DNA of 64,000 nucleotides. It comes from Calothrix sp. NIES-4105 (lineage in GTDB: Bacteria > Cyanobacteriota > Cyanobacteriia > Cyanobacteriales > Nostocaceae). Shown piece after piece: positions 9,311 to 17,721 of the stretch. The stretch is taken from the NCBI RefSeq assembly GCF_002368415.1, contig NZ_AP018290.1, forward strand, positions 8,051,717 to 8,115,716, read 5' to 3'. The translations under genes and the position numbers were made by a program. The notes below the pieces were generated by a model that ran no database searches, was not told the DNA's origin, and saw only the letters and a program-made list of their open reading frames with translations. Position 1 is the stretch's first letter; each line of letters begins with the position of its first letter.

Positions 9311-9599
9311 TTAGGGATGATCCTCGTAGATGCTTTCACGACTTAAAGCATAATCGGAAAGTGTTGGTATTGATCCATTACGCTGTTCAATCTCATCAAG
9401 AAAATTATCTAAATCAGCTACTAACTTGTCTTCATCTTTAAGGTTATTGCCGTTGCTGGTTTTACTTAATAATGCTTCTACTGTAGGCGCCAATGCGCAA
9501 CTCTAGCAGTTGCCGAACACTAGATGCGTCTTGACGTGCAATACTTTCTTGAAGCTTTTTTTCTAGTTCTGGCGTTAATTGTAAGGTAATAGTAGTCAT
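9311..9599 (-). pseudogene. Frameshifted antitoxin-like protein
   Basis: Reading from ATG 9597-9599 on the minus strand gives MTTITLQLTPELEKKLQ..., a typical small cyanobacterial antitoxin-like N-terminus. The frame breaks at about 9486. The other frame continues APTVEALLSK... and ends with LSDYALSRESIYEDHP, the usual C-terminus of this family. The break coincides with a GGCGCC hexamer: one G fewer would read ATT GCG CCT and restore the frame. So this is one gene with a one-base insertion. No intact toxin partner is next to it. Confidence 0.7.
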
Positions 9600-9600
9600 T

Positions 9601-9696
9601 TTTTAAAGTAGGGTGCGTTTTTGGGTCAGTAAAATCAAATTCTGGTGAGGAGCGAAATTTTTTTAAATATTTTAGCTGAACAGATTGAACTTTCAT
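9601..9696 (-). pseudogene. N-terminal fragment of an AAA-family ATPase
   Basis: On the minus strand ATG 9694-9696 starts MKVQSVQLKYFKK. The frame then shifts at an A-run and continues KFRSSPEFDFTDPK before reaching the antitoxin remnant. This is the beginning of the SMC/RecF-like AAA ATPases found in cyanobacteria. The Walker A motif that should follow is missing, so only a stub remains. Confidence 0.5.
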
Positions 9697-9876
9697 ATAG
9701 CGAATTATCCTCTAATTAGTTTTCCATCCTCCATATCAATACTGACAACAATATATATATATTATATTCTCAAACCGAGCCACTCTTCAGTTATAGTTTA
9801 ACCAAACTGCTTACAATAATTTTTTTGATAGATTAGCTCGGTTTGATGTTTAATAATTTAATAAAATTGTTTTTTG
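9697..9876. other. AT-rich intergenic region
   Basis: Very AT-rich with a TATATATA run near 9755. No gene or clear regulatory site seen. Confidence 0.5.
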
Positions 9877-10272
9877 TTAATCTAACTGATGCCAAGCTTT
9901 ATTTTCTCCACCCATGTTTAAAACACCATACAATATAGCAATTCCGACAAACCCAAGAAGTGATTGCACTAAATTTATACCAAATGAAAGATTGAGAATG
10001 AAAGCAACAACACTGGTTGCCAACAGACCATAAAAACCCCATTTTTTCCACCTTAGCAAAGCAACAGCGCAGACAATATTAAAGATTGATAAGACCGCGA
10101 GTCCTATTAAACTCCCACTGGAAATATTAGAAATATTCTGTTGTGCAAAAACACTGCTGAAGTTGTTAAAATTAGCACTAATATATAGATTTGCTAAAGC
10201 TCCTAGGGAATTAGAAATAATTGCAAAAATCAACCACGCCGTTAAACAGCCGTGTCTTTGTCTTACTGTCAT
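9877..10272 (-). CDS. Small multi-pass membrane protein of unknown function
   Basis: The 131-residue protein has four likely membrane segments (about residues 9-32, 53-72, 77-97 and 100-120) with a short positively charged loop (LRWKKWG). It starts MTVRQRHGCLTAWL. The family is not recognised; small proteins of this layout are frequent near the ends of cyanobacterial gene clusters. A GGAGG lies just upstream of the ATG (CATTAGAGCCTCC on the plus strand). Confidence 0.6.
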   Translation of the reverse strand: MTVRQRHGCLTAWLIFAIISNSLGALANLYISANFNNFSSVFAQQNISNISSGSLIGLAVLSIFNIVCAVALLRWKKWGFYGLLATSVVAFILNLSFGINLVQSLLGFVGIAILYGVLNMGGENKAWHQLD

Positions 10273-10359
10273 TAGAGCCTCCTAATGTATTTTATTAGTT
10301 GAGATAGTAATAATTTATAACCTATGCGCGCGTTATTCAATTAGACTAAAGAAGATATC

Positions 10360-10548
10360 TTAAGTGTTTATTAATTCTAATGGTAAAGCTTCGCGCGCAA
10401 GTAGCCACTCTGTTGATATAACATGGGCGCCTGTAGAACCAGCTACAATACCACCAACAATTGCACAAGTTGTATCTTTATCACCTAACCCCCTAACAGT
10501 TGCCCAAAGTGCCTCTGTATAATTATCAAGGTGTTAAGCGACACACCA
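10360..10548 (-). pseudogene. Duplicated 3' fragment of ADP-ribosylglycohydrolase gene
   Basis: This fragment encodes LDNYTEALWATVRGLGDKD... to LPLELINT and is about 80% identical to the last 60 codons of the intact gene at 11093-11998. Even the downstream GAAGATATC is shared. Upstream, the codon matching CAA of the intact gene is TAA. The rest of the gene is absent. The two copies are direct repeats about 733 bp apart and flank a decayed toxin-antitoxin pair. Confidence 0.8.
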
Positions 10549-10582
10549 GAATACAGAGGCTATTCGTGTAAATAAATATTTT

Positions 10583-10838
10583 TTAGCTTATGGAAAAATC
10601 ACTTATAGGCTTCACAATAATGCCGCTTGCAGAAGCTGCAACTGATTGACGCTCGTCAACAGTAATAAGTGGTAAAGCTAAACGTTGGGCTAGTGCAATA
10701 TACAAGGAGTCATAAATAGCAAGTTGATTAACTAAACCAATTTGCAATGCATCCGACAACAGTTGGTTAACAAATTCGATTTGGAAGGGTAACAGCGTAT
10801 TGGATAATTATACTGGCATCAACAACATAAGCAGACAT
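10583..10838 (-). pseudogene. PIN-domain (VapC-like) toxin remnant
   Basis: The minus strand starts MSAYVVDASIIIQYAVT, a PIN-domain N-terminus with its first acidic residue. It then jumps frame to ...YDSLYIALAQRLALPLITVDERQ...IVKPISDF, the PIN C-terminus. About 50 residues of the middle are missing and the frame is broken at about 10785. An active RNase is not expected. Confidence 0.7.
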
Positions 10839-10840
10839 TA

Positions 10841-11051
10841 GCAGTCACGTTCCTCTCGTAGCAATTCTAATGTCGTGGGTGAACCTGCTGGTGGTGAAAG
10901 AGCGAATTTTATCCATTGCTGCCAGAACTTCCTCACAAGACCGTTCGTCTTTTTGAGGTTGTGTTCTATGATTTAGCTGGTCATTTACTACTTCAATTAC
11001 AAATTCTTTAAGTGCCTCAAGGGTCATGTTTGAAATTTGCGTGTTTGACAT
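10841..11051 (-). pseudogene. VapB-like antitoxin, frameshifted near its C-terminus
   Basis: The N-terminal part MSNTQISNMTLEALKEFVIEVV is typical of the antitoxins found before PIN toxins in cyanobacteria. The open frame ends abnormally (SFTTSRFTHD...). The alternative frame gives SPPAGSPTTLELLREERDC followed by a stop, the expected C-terminal tail. A small insertion near 10903-10910 explains this. It lies directly before the PIN remnant, in the usual antitoxin-toxin order. Confidence 0.65.
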
Positions 11052-11092
11052 AGCATAAAAATTAAATCGTTAGATTTATTTTAGAAGATATC

Positions 11093-11998
11093 TTAAGTGT
11101 TTATCAATTCTAATGGTAAAGCTTCGCGCGCTTGTAACCACTCTCTTGGTATAGTATCGGCACCTTTCTCACAACCAGCTACAATACCACCAACAATTGC
11201 ACAAGTTGTATCCCTATCACCTAAGCCTCTAACAGTAGTCCAAATTGCCTCTGTATAATTATCAAGGTGTTGGGCAGCACACCATAACGTAAAAGGTACC
11301 GTGTCTTGTGCAGAAACTTTGGTTCCATTACCAAGAATTGCAGCTGCATTTTCTACAGATGTAGTTTCACTTAATTCTGAAGCGCGCTTAATTTTAGATT
11401 TAACTTCGCTGTCAGGAGTATAATCAATAACCTCGTTTAAAAATTGCTGTTTCGTAATTATAGAATTACAAGCAATACCAGCAGCAACTGCAACTGCTAC
11501 CGCACCAGCTATTGCTTCAGGGTGTGCATGAGTAATTTCTGCACTTTTGATTGCTTGGTCAACCAATAAATCTATATCATCCGCAAAATATGCTCCTAAA
11601 GGCGCCACTCGCATTGCAGCACCATTTCCATAAGAACCTTGCCCATTGAATAAACTTGTAGATAACTGGCGCCAGTCTTTATTATGATCACGAATATCTG
11701 TAAGTAAGCGATGCATTGCGGCGCCATAACCGCGTTCTGTATCATAAAGTTCGGCGAAGCTTCTTGCTAGTTTGTCTTGATTAATTTCTTGATATTGTTG
11801 GAGAATATAAACAATTGATAACGCCATTTGAGTATCATCGGTGTAAGACCATACTCCACTTGGCAGCGCGCGTAAATTAATTAAGTTTTCTGCCACATCA
11901 GGATGCACAAAGAATTTTTCTCCAAATGCATCTCCAACTGATAAACCTTGTAGTGAATTTATCGCACGGTTCAAACGCGCTTGTTTTGTCGTTTCCAT
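11093..11998 (-). CDS. ADP-ribosylglycohydrolase-family protein (DraG-like)
   Basis: The 301-residue protein shows the Mg-dependent ADP-ribosylglycohydrolase signatures: GLSVGDAFGE at the N-terminus, YTDDTQMAL (metal-binding Asp pair), GNGAAMRVAPLG, THAHPEAIAGAVAVA, and GDRDTTCAIVGGIVA near the C-terminus. It would remove ADP-ribose from proteins or small molecules. The whole length is present. A diverged copy of its 3' end lies at 10360-10548. Confidence 0.88.
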   Translation of the reverse strand: METTKQARLNRAINSLQGLSVGDAFGEKFFVHPDVAENLINLRALPSGVWSYTDDTQMALSIVYILQQYQEINQDKLARSFAELYDTERGYGAAMHRLLTDIRDHNKDWRQLSTSLFNGQGSYGNGAAMRVAPLGAYFADDIDLLVDQAIKSAEITHAHPEAIAGAVAVAVAAGIACNSIITKQQFLNEVIDYTPDSEVKSKIKRASELSETTSVENAAAILGNGTKVSAQDTVPFTLWCAAQHLDNYTEAIWTTVRGLGDRDTTCAIVGGIVAGCEKGADTIPREWLQAREALPLELINT

Positions 11999-12074
11999 TT
12001 GATTTTACTCTTTCTTTGTGTCCTTTGTGCCTACCCTGCGGGAAATCCTCCGGATTATGTGGTTTTTTTTACAT

Positions 12075-13520
12075 CTATTGTATTGATATTTGCCAAGTAT
12101 CCAAAGTAGTACCTAGTAATAAATCTAAATTAGTTAAAGCATTGAGATATTGAATTGTTAAATCAAGTTCATTATTACGCGCGGTTGTCAAGTCATTTAT
12201 ATTGTCTTCTGTATCAACTTGCTGTGCTAATTTAGTTGCTTTGGCGCCATCAAGTTGTGAGTAAATAGAATTAATATCGCGTATACTATTCTGTAACTGC
12301 ATATCTAATTGAGATACAGTTTCTAGTTCCTTAGTCTGTTTAAGTTTACTAATCTCAAGTTTTAACTGGTCACGTAAATAATTCGGTTGATTATTCAATG
12401 CTATTTGCTGTAACTTCTGGAAATCTAAAGGTATTGGTTTAATTACAGGAATATCACTTGCGACTATTTGCGTTTTTTTGTCTAACCCTAAAATAGAAGT
12501 TAATTCTAACCGTCTTGCTTCAAGTTGATTTTTTGCGACTAATAAAGCAACGCGATGATTAGTAAGATTAACTTGGGGTTTCGTTTTTGCTATATTTAAT
12601 GTATCTTCAGCAATTCTAACTTTTTCCTGTGCTTGCAGGAATTTTCTGTATACTAGAATTACATCTGTAATTTTACTATTTAATGCATTTCTTGAATTTT
12701 GCCTGTCGATAAGTTCATTCAAACGCGCGATTTTTGAATCTGTATCTTTCATCAAAGACAGTTTAAAGTCTCTTTTACTAGTACTAGTATCATCCGTCTC
12801 ATTCCATGTGTAACTTGGTTCAGTCTTAGGTGTTTTAACGACAATAGTATTTTTTTCGGCGCCTGAAGCTAAAACTAAATATACAGCATCTCCAACTGTA
12901 ACTGAAACCTTTTTAACTTCTGGTATTACTGCTTGTGTTTGAGTTGAAGCAGAAGGGAAAGAAACGGGCTTTGATGTACTATGTAATTCGTATGTATGTG
13001 GAAATATGCCTGAAGTATCGGTTTTAGGTTTAGCTTGTTGAGATGTGATAGGGGTATTTGCTTGCTGTATTGGTGTTACGGGTATAAAAATCTCAGTTCT
13101 GTTTAAAGGAGAATTAATATTAGCAGCTAACTTGTCTATTTTATAAGACTTAATATTAGAACTAGTATAGCGATAGTTATCTTGCTGTAAGTTTAACTCA
13201 GGCAAGTCTGGTTGTGCGTCATATTTGTGAAAAGGGTTAGGAGGTAAACAGCTAAATACTTGACATTTTTGACTTTCAGCATTAGGAATCTTGAGTAAGC
13301 TAAGTCTAAACTTAGGTTTGTTGATATTATTTAAAGTATTTGGTTTATATAAATTAAAAGATAAATCAAATGGTTCTTTTACTGGTTGAGGTGGTGTTTT
13401 AACAGGTAATGAAGGTTGGAAGCTAGGTACAATTGCCTGTACAGTACCAAAGGTTGCAACAATAAAGGCAACACTGTTTAAACTCCAGTACCATATCGAA
13501 GTGAGTGAATATTGTCTCAT
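12075..13520 (-). CDS. TolC-like outer-membrane efflux-type protein, atypical
   Basis: The 481-residue protein has a hydrophobic N-terminal signal-like segment (about residues 8-30), then a long Pro/Thr/Lys-rich region to about residue 240. Only the last part resembles TolC proteins: long coiled-coil helices and the end ...YLNALTNLDLLLGTTLDTWQ, which is the usual C-terminus of cyanobacterial TolC-family members. One of the two TolC repeats appears to be missing, so it may not form a normal channel. It overlaps the upstream phosphatase gene by 4 bp (ATGA), so the two are translationally coupled. Confidence 0.65.
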   Translation of the reverse strand: MRQYSLTSIWYWSLNSVAFIVATFGTVQAIVPSFQPSLPVKTPPQPVKEPFDLSFNLYKPNTLNNINKPKFRLSLLKIPNAESQKCQVFSCLPPNPFHKYDAQPDLPELNLQQDNYRYTSSNIKSYKIDKLAANINSPLNRTEIFIPVTPIQQANTPITSQQAKPKTDTSGIFPHTYELHSTSKPVSFPSASTQTQAVIPEVKKVSVTVGDAVYLVLASGAEKNTIVVKTPKTEPSYTWNETDDTSTSKRDFKLSLMKDTDSKIARLNELIDRQNSRNALNSKITDVILVYRKFLQAQEKVRIAEDTLNIAKTKPQVNLTNHRVALLVAKNQLEARRLELTSILGLDKKTQIVASDIPVIKPIPLDFQKLQQIALNNQPNYLRDQLKLEISKLKQTKELETVSQLDMQLQNSIRDINSIYSQLDGAKATKLAQQVDTEDNINDLTTARNNELDLTIQYLNALTNLDLLLGTTLDTWQISIQ

Positions 13521-15979
13521 ATTTCCCTCTTCCTCTTTACGCTAACTTCCTTTAATACATCAGCTATCGAACAATCTTTATCATCAAAACTTAACGAAAC
13601 TTCATATCGAGTTAATGGAAACGGTTCTAGGAGTTTTCCTTTTTCATAACTTTTAAGGCGCCACCATAACGTTTGCACAGCTAGTTGTTTGGTATCATCG
13701 AACTCAAACGTAATTTCGGCAAGATTGTTGACACCGACAACTTCCTTACCATGTCCCCATATTCCTTTATACTCTTGATGGTTTTTTGCCATTGATAAAT
13801 ATTGATTTAAGGGTTTTACACGGTCTTGTCGAGGTAAGGGAGCTACGATTGATTGGGTATTATGTATGTCAGGATTGGATGAATAATGAGTATTTTCTAA
13901 TTTAGCTGGCAAAAAATCTATACGATACCACCATTCAGGTTGTTTAGTTATATCAGGCAGTCTAAACCAACTACGTTCTTCAACTATATTAATTGTTGCA
14001 GGACTTTTATCGATGTGCAAAGGTAGACATTGCATAAAATCATCGGTGTATGTACATATTACCCCGATTTCTTGCTTCTTCGCTTCTGGGTTAGACCATC
14101 CTAATATCTCAGCTTTGGGGTGATAGTCAATTAATTGAAACGGAACAAAACCTTTGAGGTGTAACGAGTAGCTACCACCTGGTTCGCGTTTCTCGTTTCG
14201 CAACGAACTGCTGGTAAACTGGGCTATAACTAGTTGCGGGTTTGCTTTTTGTGGATACTCGAATGGTTGAATTGCTGAATATTGTAACCGCGCGGAGAAG
14301 CTATAGTGAACGTCACCACTTAGCATGACCATACGACTTCTTTGTCTCGGTGTTCGCAGTACTAAACGCGCGATAAATTTTTCAAACGCTTTTTCTTGTA
14401 GTCCCCATGCTTCTGGGTCAAACCCCCAAGCAGCAGTGCCAAATTTCTCAGCAACTGAAGAAGCTGACTTTTGAATACCTTCGAGAAAAGGTAAACCGAC
14501 AACAGGACTAGGTGAGATAACCATTGTCACAACGGTATCGTTGGGTGTTTCAGGTAACTGTTGTTCTAAAGCTTCGTCGCTTAAAAGTTCTGGAAAATTA
14601 AAGTCCTCACCTGGAAAACCTCTTAAAGTGCGGGTGTCAAGAAATATTACTTCATAACCGGGGCCTGTAACGGTGTAATTCCACTTTATACTAGTGTCGG
14701 AATACGGCAGGCGCCTAGGGTTGGTGTTTCTAATTTCTGTAACAATAGGTAAACCAAGTCGTTTGGATATTTCTGTTACGGATGGGTCATTACCTCCACT
14801 TGCTGACCAGGTTTGTAATGCTTCAATAAGTGCTGCACCAGGTTTATCGTTAGTAAACTCCGATGGAGTATTGCCCCAAGCTTGACAAATAGCATATGAT
14901 AGTAAGCCATTTTGAATAACACGGTGCCCAAGTGGTTTAGAAAAAACACGGTCGCACCATGCCATGTTAAGATTCCAATCGTCGGTAATCTCATGGTCAT
15001 CGAATATCATATATGTAGGGATATTCGCTAGCGCGCGTCGCACTTGCTTAAGAGTTGATAAAAATTCCTTGAGATAAGTAACTTCTAAATCAAAACCTGA
15101 TTTATCTTGTTTATAAGTCGCAAGATGTGTGTAAATATCGTCATAGTTTGGAAAATCTTCTACATCAACCCAAAGTACATCACTCCAAGCAAACAAATAC
15201 ATCGCCATAAATTCGCCAAATGTAAATAAATGGCTTTTGGCAATATCAGTAATTCGATTAAGTTTATCTAAACTAGCTGTTAACCCAGCAATATTTGTAG
15301 CTAAATTATTACGTTGACCTGGTTTGAGTTCATCTACATTTGTAACATCAGGTAAAGATTCTGACCATCCTAAAAGTGTTTCTGCTGCATCCATGAGCAT
15401 AAACAGTAATGCATCAGCAACATCATCGACATAAATTTGGTCACCTGTAAGAAAAAGCTGATGTGGACGTTGTTCTACTGATATTGCTAAAGCCTCACGT
15501 ATCATTTTATCCAAGGAAGCCATTGCATCTAAGCTTTCACCATGCAGCTTTCGACAAGAACCATGAACAATACGTAAATCATTTATATCATTAGGAGGAA
15601 GTGCAAATGAAGGTAAATCAAATTCCGGGTAAGCAATTTCTAAAATAGAACCTTCAGAATTTAAAACACTAGGAGTAGTTAAAGTTTCTCCTACATTAAA
15701 AGCTAGATTATATAGATAATTTTCGCCATTTCTAAGTATGGAATAATTAGATTCGGCAGTAATTGCGACGATGTGTAAATTAGTACCAATTTGTGTAGTC
15801 TTTTTTCGAGCGGTAATTAAAGCATTCTTATTCGTATCTAAAATTACCAAAGTCACCGTGCGACTTTCTTTTAAAGCAATCCACACAGTTACCGAATAAT
15901 TGTCAGTTCGTCGTAGAATAGGTCCAGCGAGAACTAACGGTAGCGTATCAATTCGTTCTCGTAAAGGAATCCAGGTCAT
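13517..15979 (-). CDS. PhoD-like metallophosphatase
   Basis: The 820-residue protein carries the metallophosphatase motifs in PhoD order: HGSCRKLHG (about 140), LFLTGDQIYVDD (about 178), MIFDDHEITDDWN (about 325) and MLSGDVHYSFS (about 550). The C-terminal 200 residues form an extra domain. There is no clear signal peptide. It is larger than classical PhoD and resembles the long cyanobacterial 'PhoD-like phosphatase' group. It precedes, and overlaps by 4 bp, the TolC-like gene. Substrate unknown, presumably a phosphate ester. Confidence 0.82.
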   Translation of the reverse strand: MTWIPLRERIDTLPLVLAGPILRRTDNYSVTVWIALKESRTVTLVILDTNKNALITARKKTTQIGTNLHIVAITAESNYSILRNGENYLYNLAFNVGETLTTPSVLNSEGSILEIAYPEFDLPSFALPPNDINDLRIVHGSCRKLHGESLDAMASLDKMIREALAISVEQRPHQLFLTGDQIYVDDVADALLFMLMDAAETLLGWSESLPDVTNVDELKPGQRNNLATNIAGLTASLDKLNRITDIAKSHLFTFGEFMAMYLFAWSDVLWVDVEDFPNYDDIYTHLATYKQDKSGFDLEVTYLKEFLSTLKQVRRALANIPTYMIFDDHEITDDWNLNMAWCDRVFSKPLGHRVIQNGLLSYAICQAWGNTPSEFTNDKPGAALIEALQTWSASGGNDPSVTEISKRLGLPIVTEIRNTNPRRLPYSDTSIKWNYTVTGPGYEVIFLDTRTLRGFPGEDFNFPELLSDEALEQQLPETPNDTVVTMVISPSPVVGLPFLEGIQKSASSVAEKFGTAAWGFDPEAWGLQEKAFEKFIARLVLRTPRQRSRMVMLSGDVHYSFSARLQYSAIQPFEYPQKANPQLVIAQFTSSSLRNEKREPGGSYSLHLKGFVPFQLIDYHPKAEILGWSNPEAKKQEIGVICTYTDDFMQCLPLHIDKSPATINIVEERSWFRLPDITKQPEWWYRIDFLPAKLENTHYSSNPDIHNTQSIVAPLPRQDRVKPLNQYLSMAKNHQEYKGIWGHGKEVVGVNNLAEITFEFDDTKQLAVQTLWWRLKSYEKGKLLEPFPLTRYEVSLSFDDKDCSIADVLKEVSVKRKREI

Positions 15980-16083
15980 GCATCATTGATTAGAAGTACA
16001 TTTCGAGTATATTTCGGGTTTACTAAAAAGTGTCAAGGGTCAATTCTCATTCCTTTGTGTCCTTTGTGCCTTTGTGGTAAAAT
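15980..16083. repeat. Copy of 'CTTTGTGTCCTTTGTGCC' interspersed repeat
   Basis: CCTTTGTGTCCTTTGTGCC followed by TTTGTGGTAAA at about 16051-16083. The same repeat family occurs at about 2672, 12010, 17545, 39310, 47770, 53140 and 56045 in this or inverted orientation. Confidence 0.6.
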
Positions 16084-17412
16084 TTATATTGATTTTCTTA
16101 AGACCTGTAGAATAATTTTTGGATGATAAAGTGCAAGTGGTGATTTTAATAAATTACTAATTTCAGTAAATGTAGTATATAAATTTGGGTCAAGATTGAT
16201 ATTGGCTATTACTTTGCGGTTGTACCATGCTATAAAATCTTGGATAAAGTTTGTTTTAACCTTTTTGGCGCCAACAGTAGTGGGAAACTGAGAGTCTTGC
16301 TGTGTTGCTATCATCCAATGCAATGAGTTACTTTTCGCTAACCGTTGTTGAAAGCGTACACTCACCAATTTATTTGTTTGCAGCCAATCTCGTAGTACCA
16401 TCGCTGATAAAGCGCTAACCGTCATTCCTTGCCCGTAAACTGGACATAACGCACAAACTGCATCACCCAACGCAACAAAACCCATCGGTATGTCAATTTT
16501 CTCATAATGGCGCCAGCGGTTAGCCGTAGCTCGGTGAGCGTATATAGGTGACGTTGGTTCGGCATTTTTAATTGCTTCATAAAATTCTGGACTTGCTAAA
16601 CTTTGAGCAAATTCCAAAAATCCTGCATCATCTAACGGTGGATAGTCGTGTCCGTAACCACCAAGCGTTGCTATCCACTCTCCACCTTCGATTTTAGCTA
16701 AATATCCCAATCGTTTGTTATCAGGCGCCTCTTGGGAAATCAGCATAATTTTCCAATTGCCAGTAAAATTATGAGGCTGCTTATAGCGTCGAGTTGCGTA
16801 ACCTAAAAATGGATTAATAACGGTTTCAGTTGGAGTTGCGAAACCTAACTCATCTAACCACTGCGGTGCATTAGACGCGCGTCCACTCGCATCAACTACC
16901 AAATCAGCACATAATTCTTCTATATTACCGCTCTTGTTATTTTGTATTTTTAGACCAGTGACTTGCATATTATCCAAGTCACCAATTAAACCTAGTACCC
17001 GATGCTCCTCAACAAACTTGATATTTTTGATTTCACGTAACCGGGAACGAACTGCCCATTCAAGCAAGGGGCGTGAGCAAGTAAAAGAAATTATATCAGA
17101 AACAGTATCTGGGTTTGGACTCCAATTTCCACGAGTAAAGGCATGAAATTCTTGCACCCAATCAATTGTAGGGGCGCCTTTTGTGCTAAGTTCTAAACCT
17201 ATACCAGGGAATAGTTCTTCAAGAATTCGATAACCGCGTGTTAATAGCACATGTGGCTGTACAGATTGTGGTACACCCCTACGTTTTTCAGGGTATAACG
17301 GTAATTTATCGCGTTCGATAATTGTTACCGAAGCGAAATGGTCACTTATAACGCGCGCTGATAGTAATCCTGCTATGCTGGCGCCAATTACAACCGCATG
17401 TTCGCGCTTCAT
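16084..17412 (-). CDS. FAD-dependent monooxygenase/geranylgeranyl reductase-like oxidoreductase
   Basis: The 442-residue protein starts MKREHAVVIGASIAGLLSARV, a Rossmann dinucleotide motif (GxSxxG variant) followed by the acidic end of strand 2 (IIERD). It has LVVDASGRAS in the middle and the second FAD motif GFVALGDAVCALCPVYGQGM near residue 320, both typical of the p-hydroxybenzoate hydroxylase class. No membrane segment. The substrate is unknown; such enzymes often act in secondary metabolism. The gene stands alone. Confidence 0.85.
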   Translation of the reverse strand: MKREHAVVIGASIAGLLSARVISDHFASVTIIERDKLPLYPEKRRGVPQSVQPHVLLTRGYRILEELFPGIGLELSTKGAPTIDWVQEFHAFTRGNWSPNPDTVSDIISFTCSRPLLEWAVRSRLREIKNIKFVEEHRVLGLIGDLDNMQVTGLKIQNNKSGNIEELCADLVVDASGRASNAPQWLDELGFATPTETVINPFLGYATRRYKQPHNFTGNWKIMLISQEAPDNKRLGYLAKIEGGEWIATLGGYGHDYPPLDDAGFLEFAQSLASPEFYEAIKNAEPTSPIYAHRATANRWRHYEKIDIPMGFVALGDAVCALCPVYGQGMTVSALSAMVLRDWLQTNKLVSVRFQQRLAKSNSLHWMIATQQDSQFPTTVGAKKVKTNFIQDFIAWYNRKVIANINLDPNLYTTFTEISNLLKSPLALYHPKIILQVLRKSI

Positions 17413-17486
17413 GATATCTTCTATAAATTATTAGATTATTAAGTTATGTAATTTTATTATACAACTTTGAATATGATCCCCCCTAG

Positions 17487-17672
17487 CCCCCCTTAATAAG
17501 GGCTGCCGTGTACACACATCTTTAAGAACTGCCTTATTTATCCGTCCTTTGTGTCCTTCGTGTCCTTTGTGGTTTATTTTTTAAGGAACCACAAAGGCAC
17601 AAAGAACACAAAGAAAGAGAAGAAAAGTAAATTTGAGAGACTTGTGTGTACACAGTAGCTTAATAAGGGGGG
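17487..17672. mobile_element. MITE-like element, copy 1 (186 bp)
   Basis: The ends are inverted repeats of about 30 bp: CCCCCCTTAATAAGG...CCGTGTACACAC on the left and GTGTGTACACAGTAGCTTAATAAGGGGGG on the right. The inside is itself a long imperfect palindrome made of the CTTTGTGTCC / GGACACAAAG repeat. No ORF. A second copy with the same ends lies at 39251-39431. Confidence 0.7.
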
Positions 17673-17721
17673 GACAAGATAGCTCTATGAGTACACTTGT
17701 AATAAAGATGCTTGATTGGAA

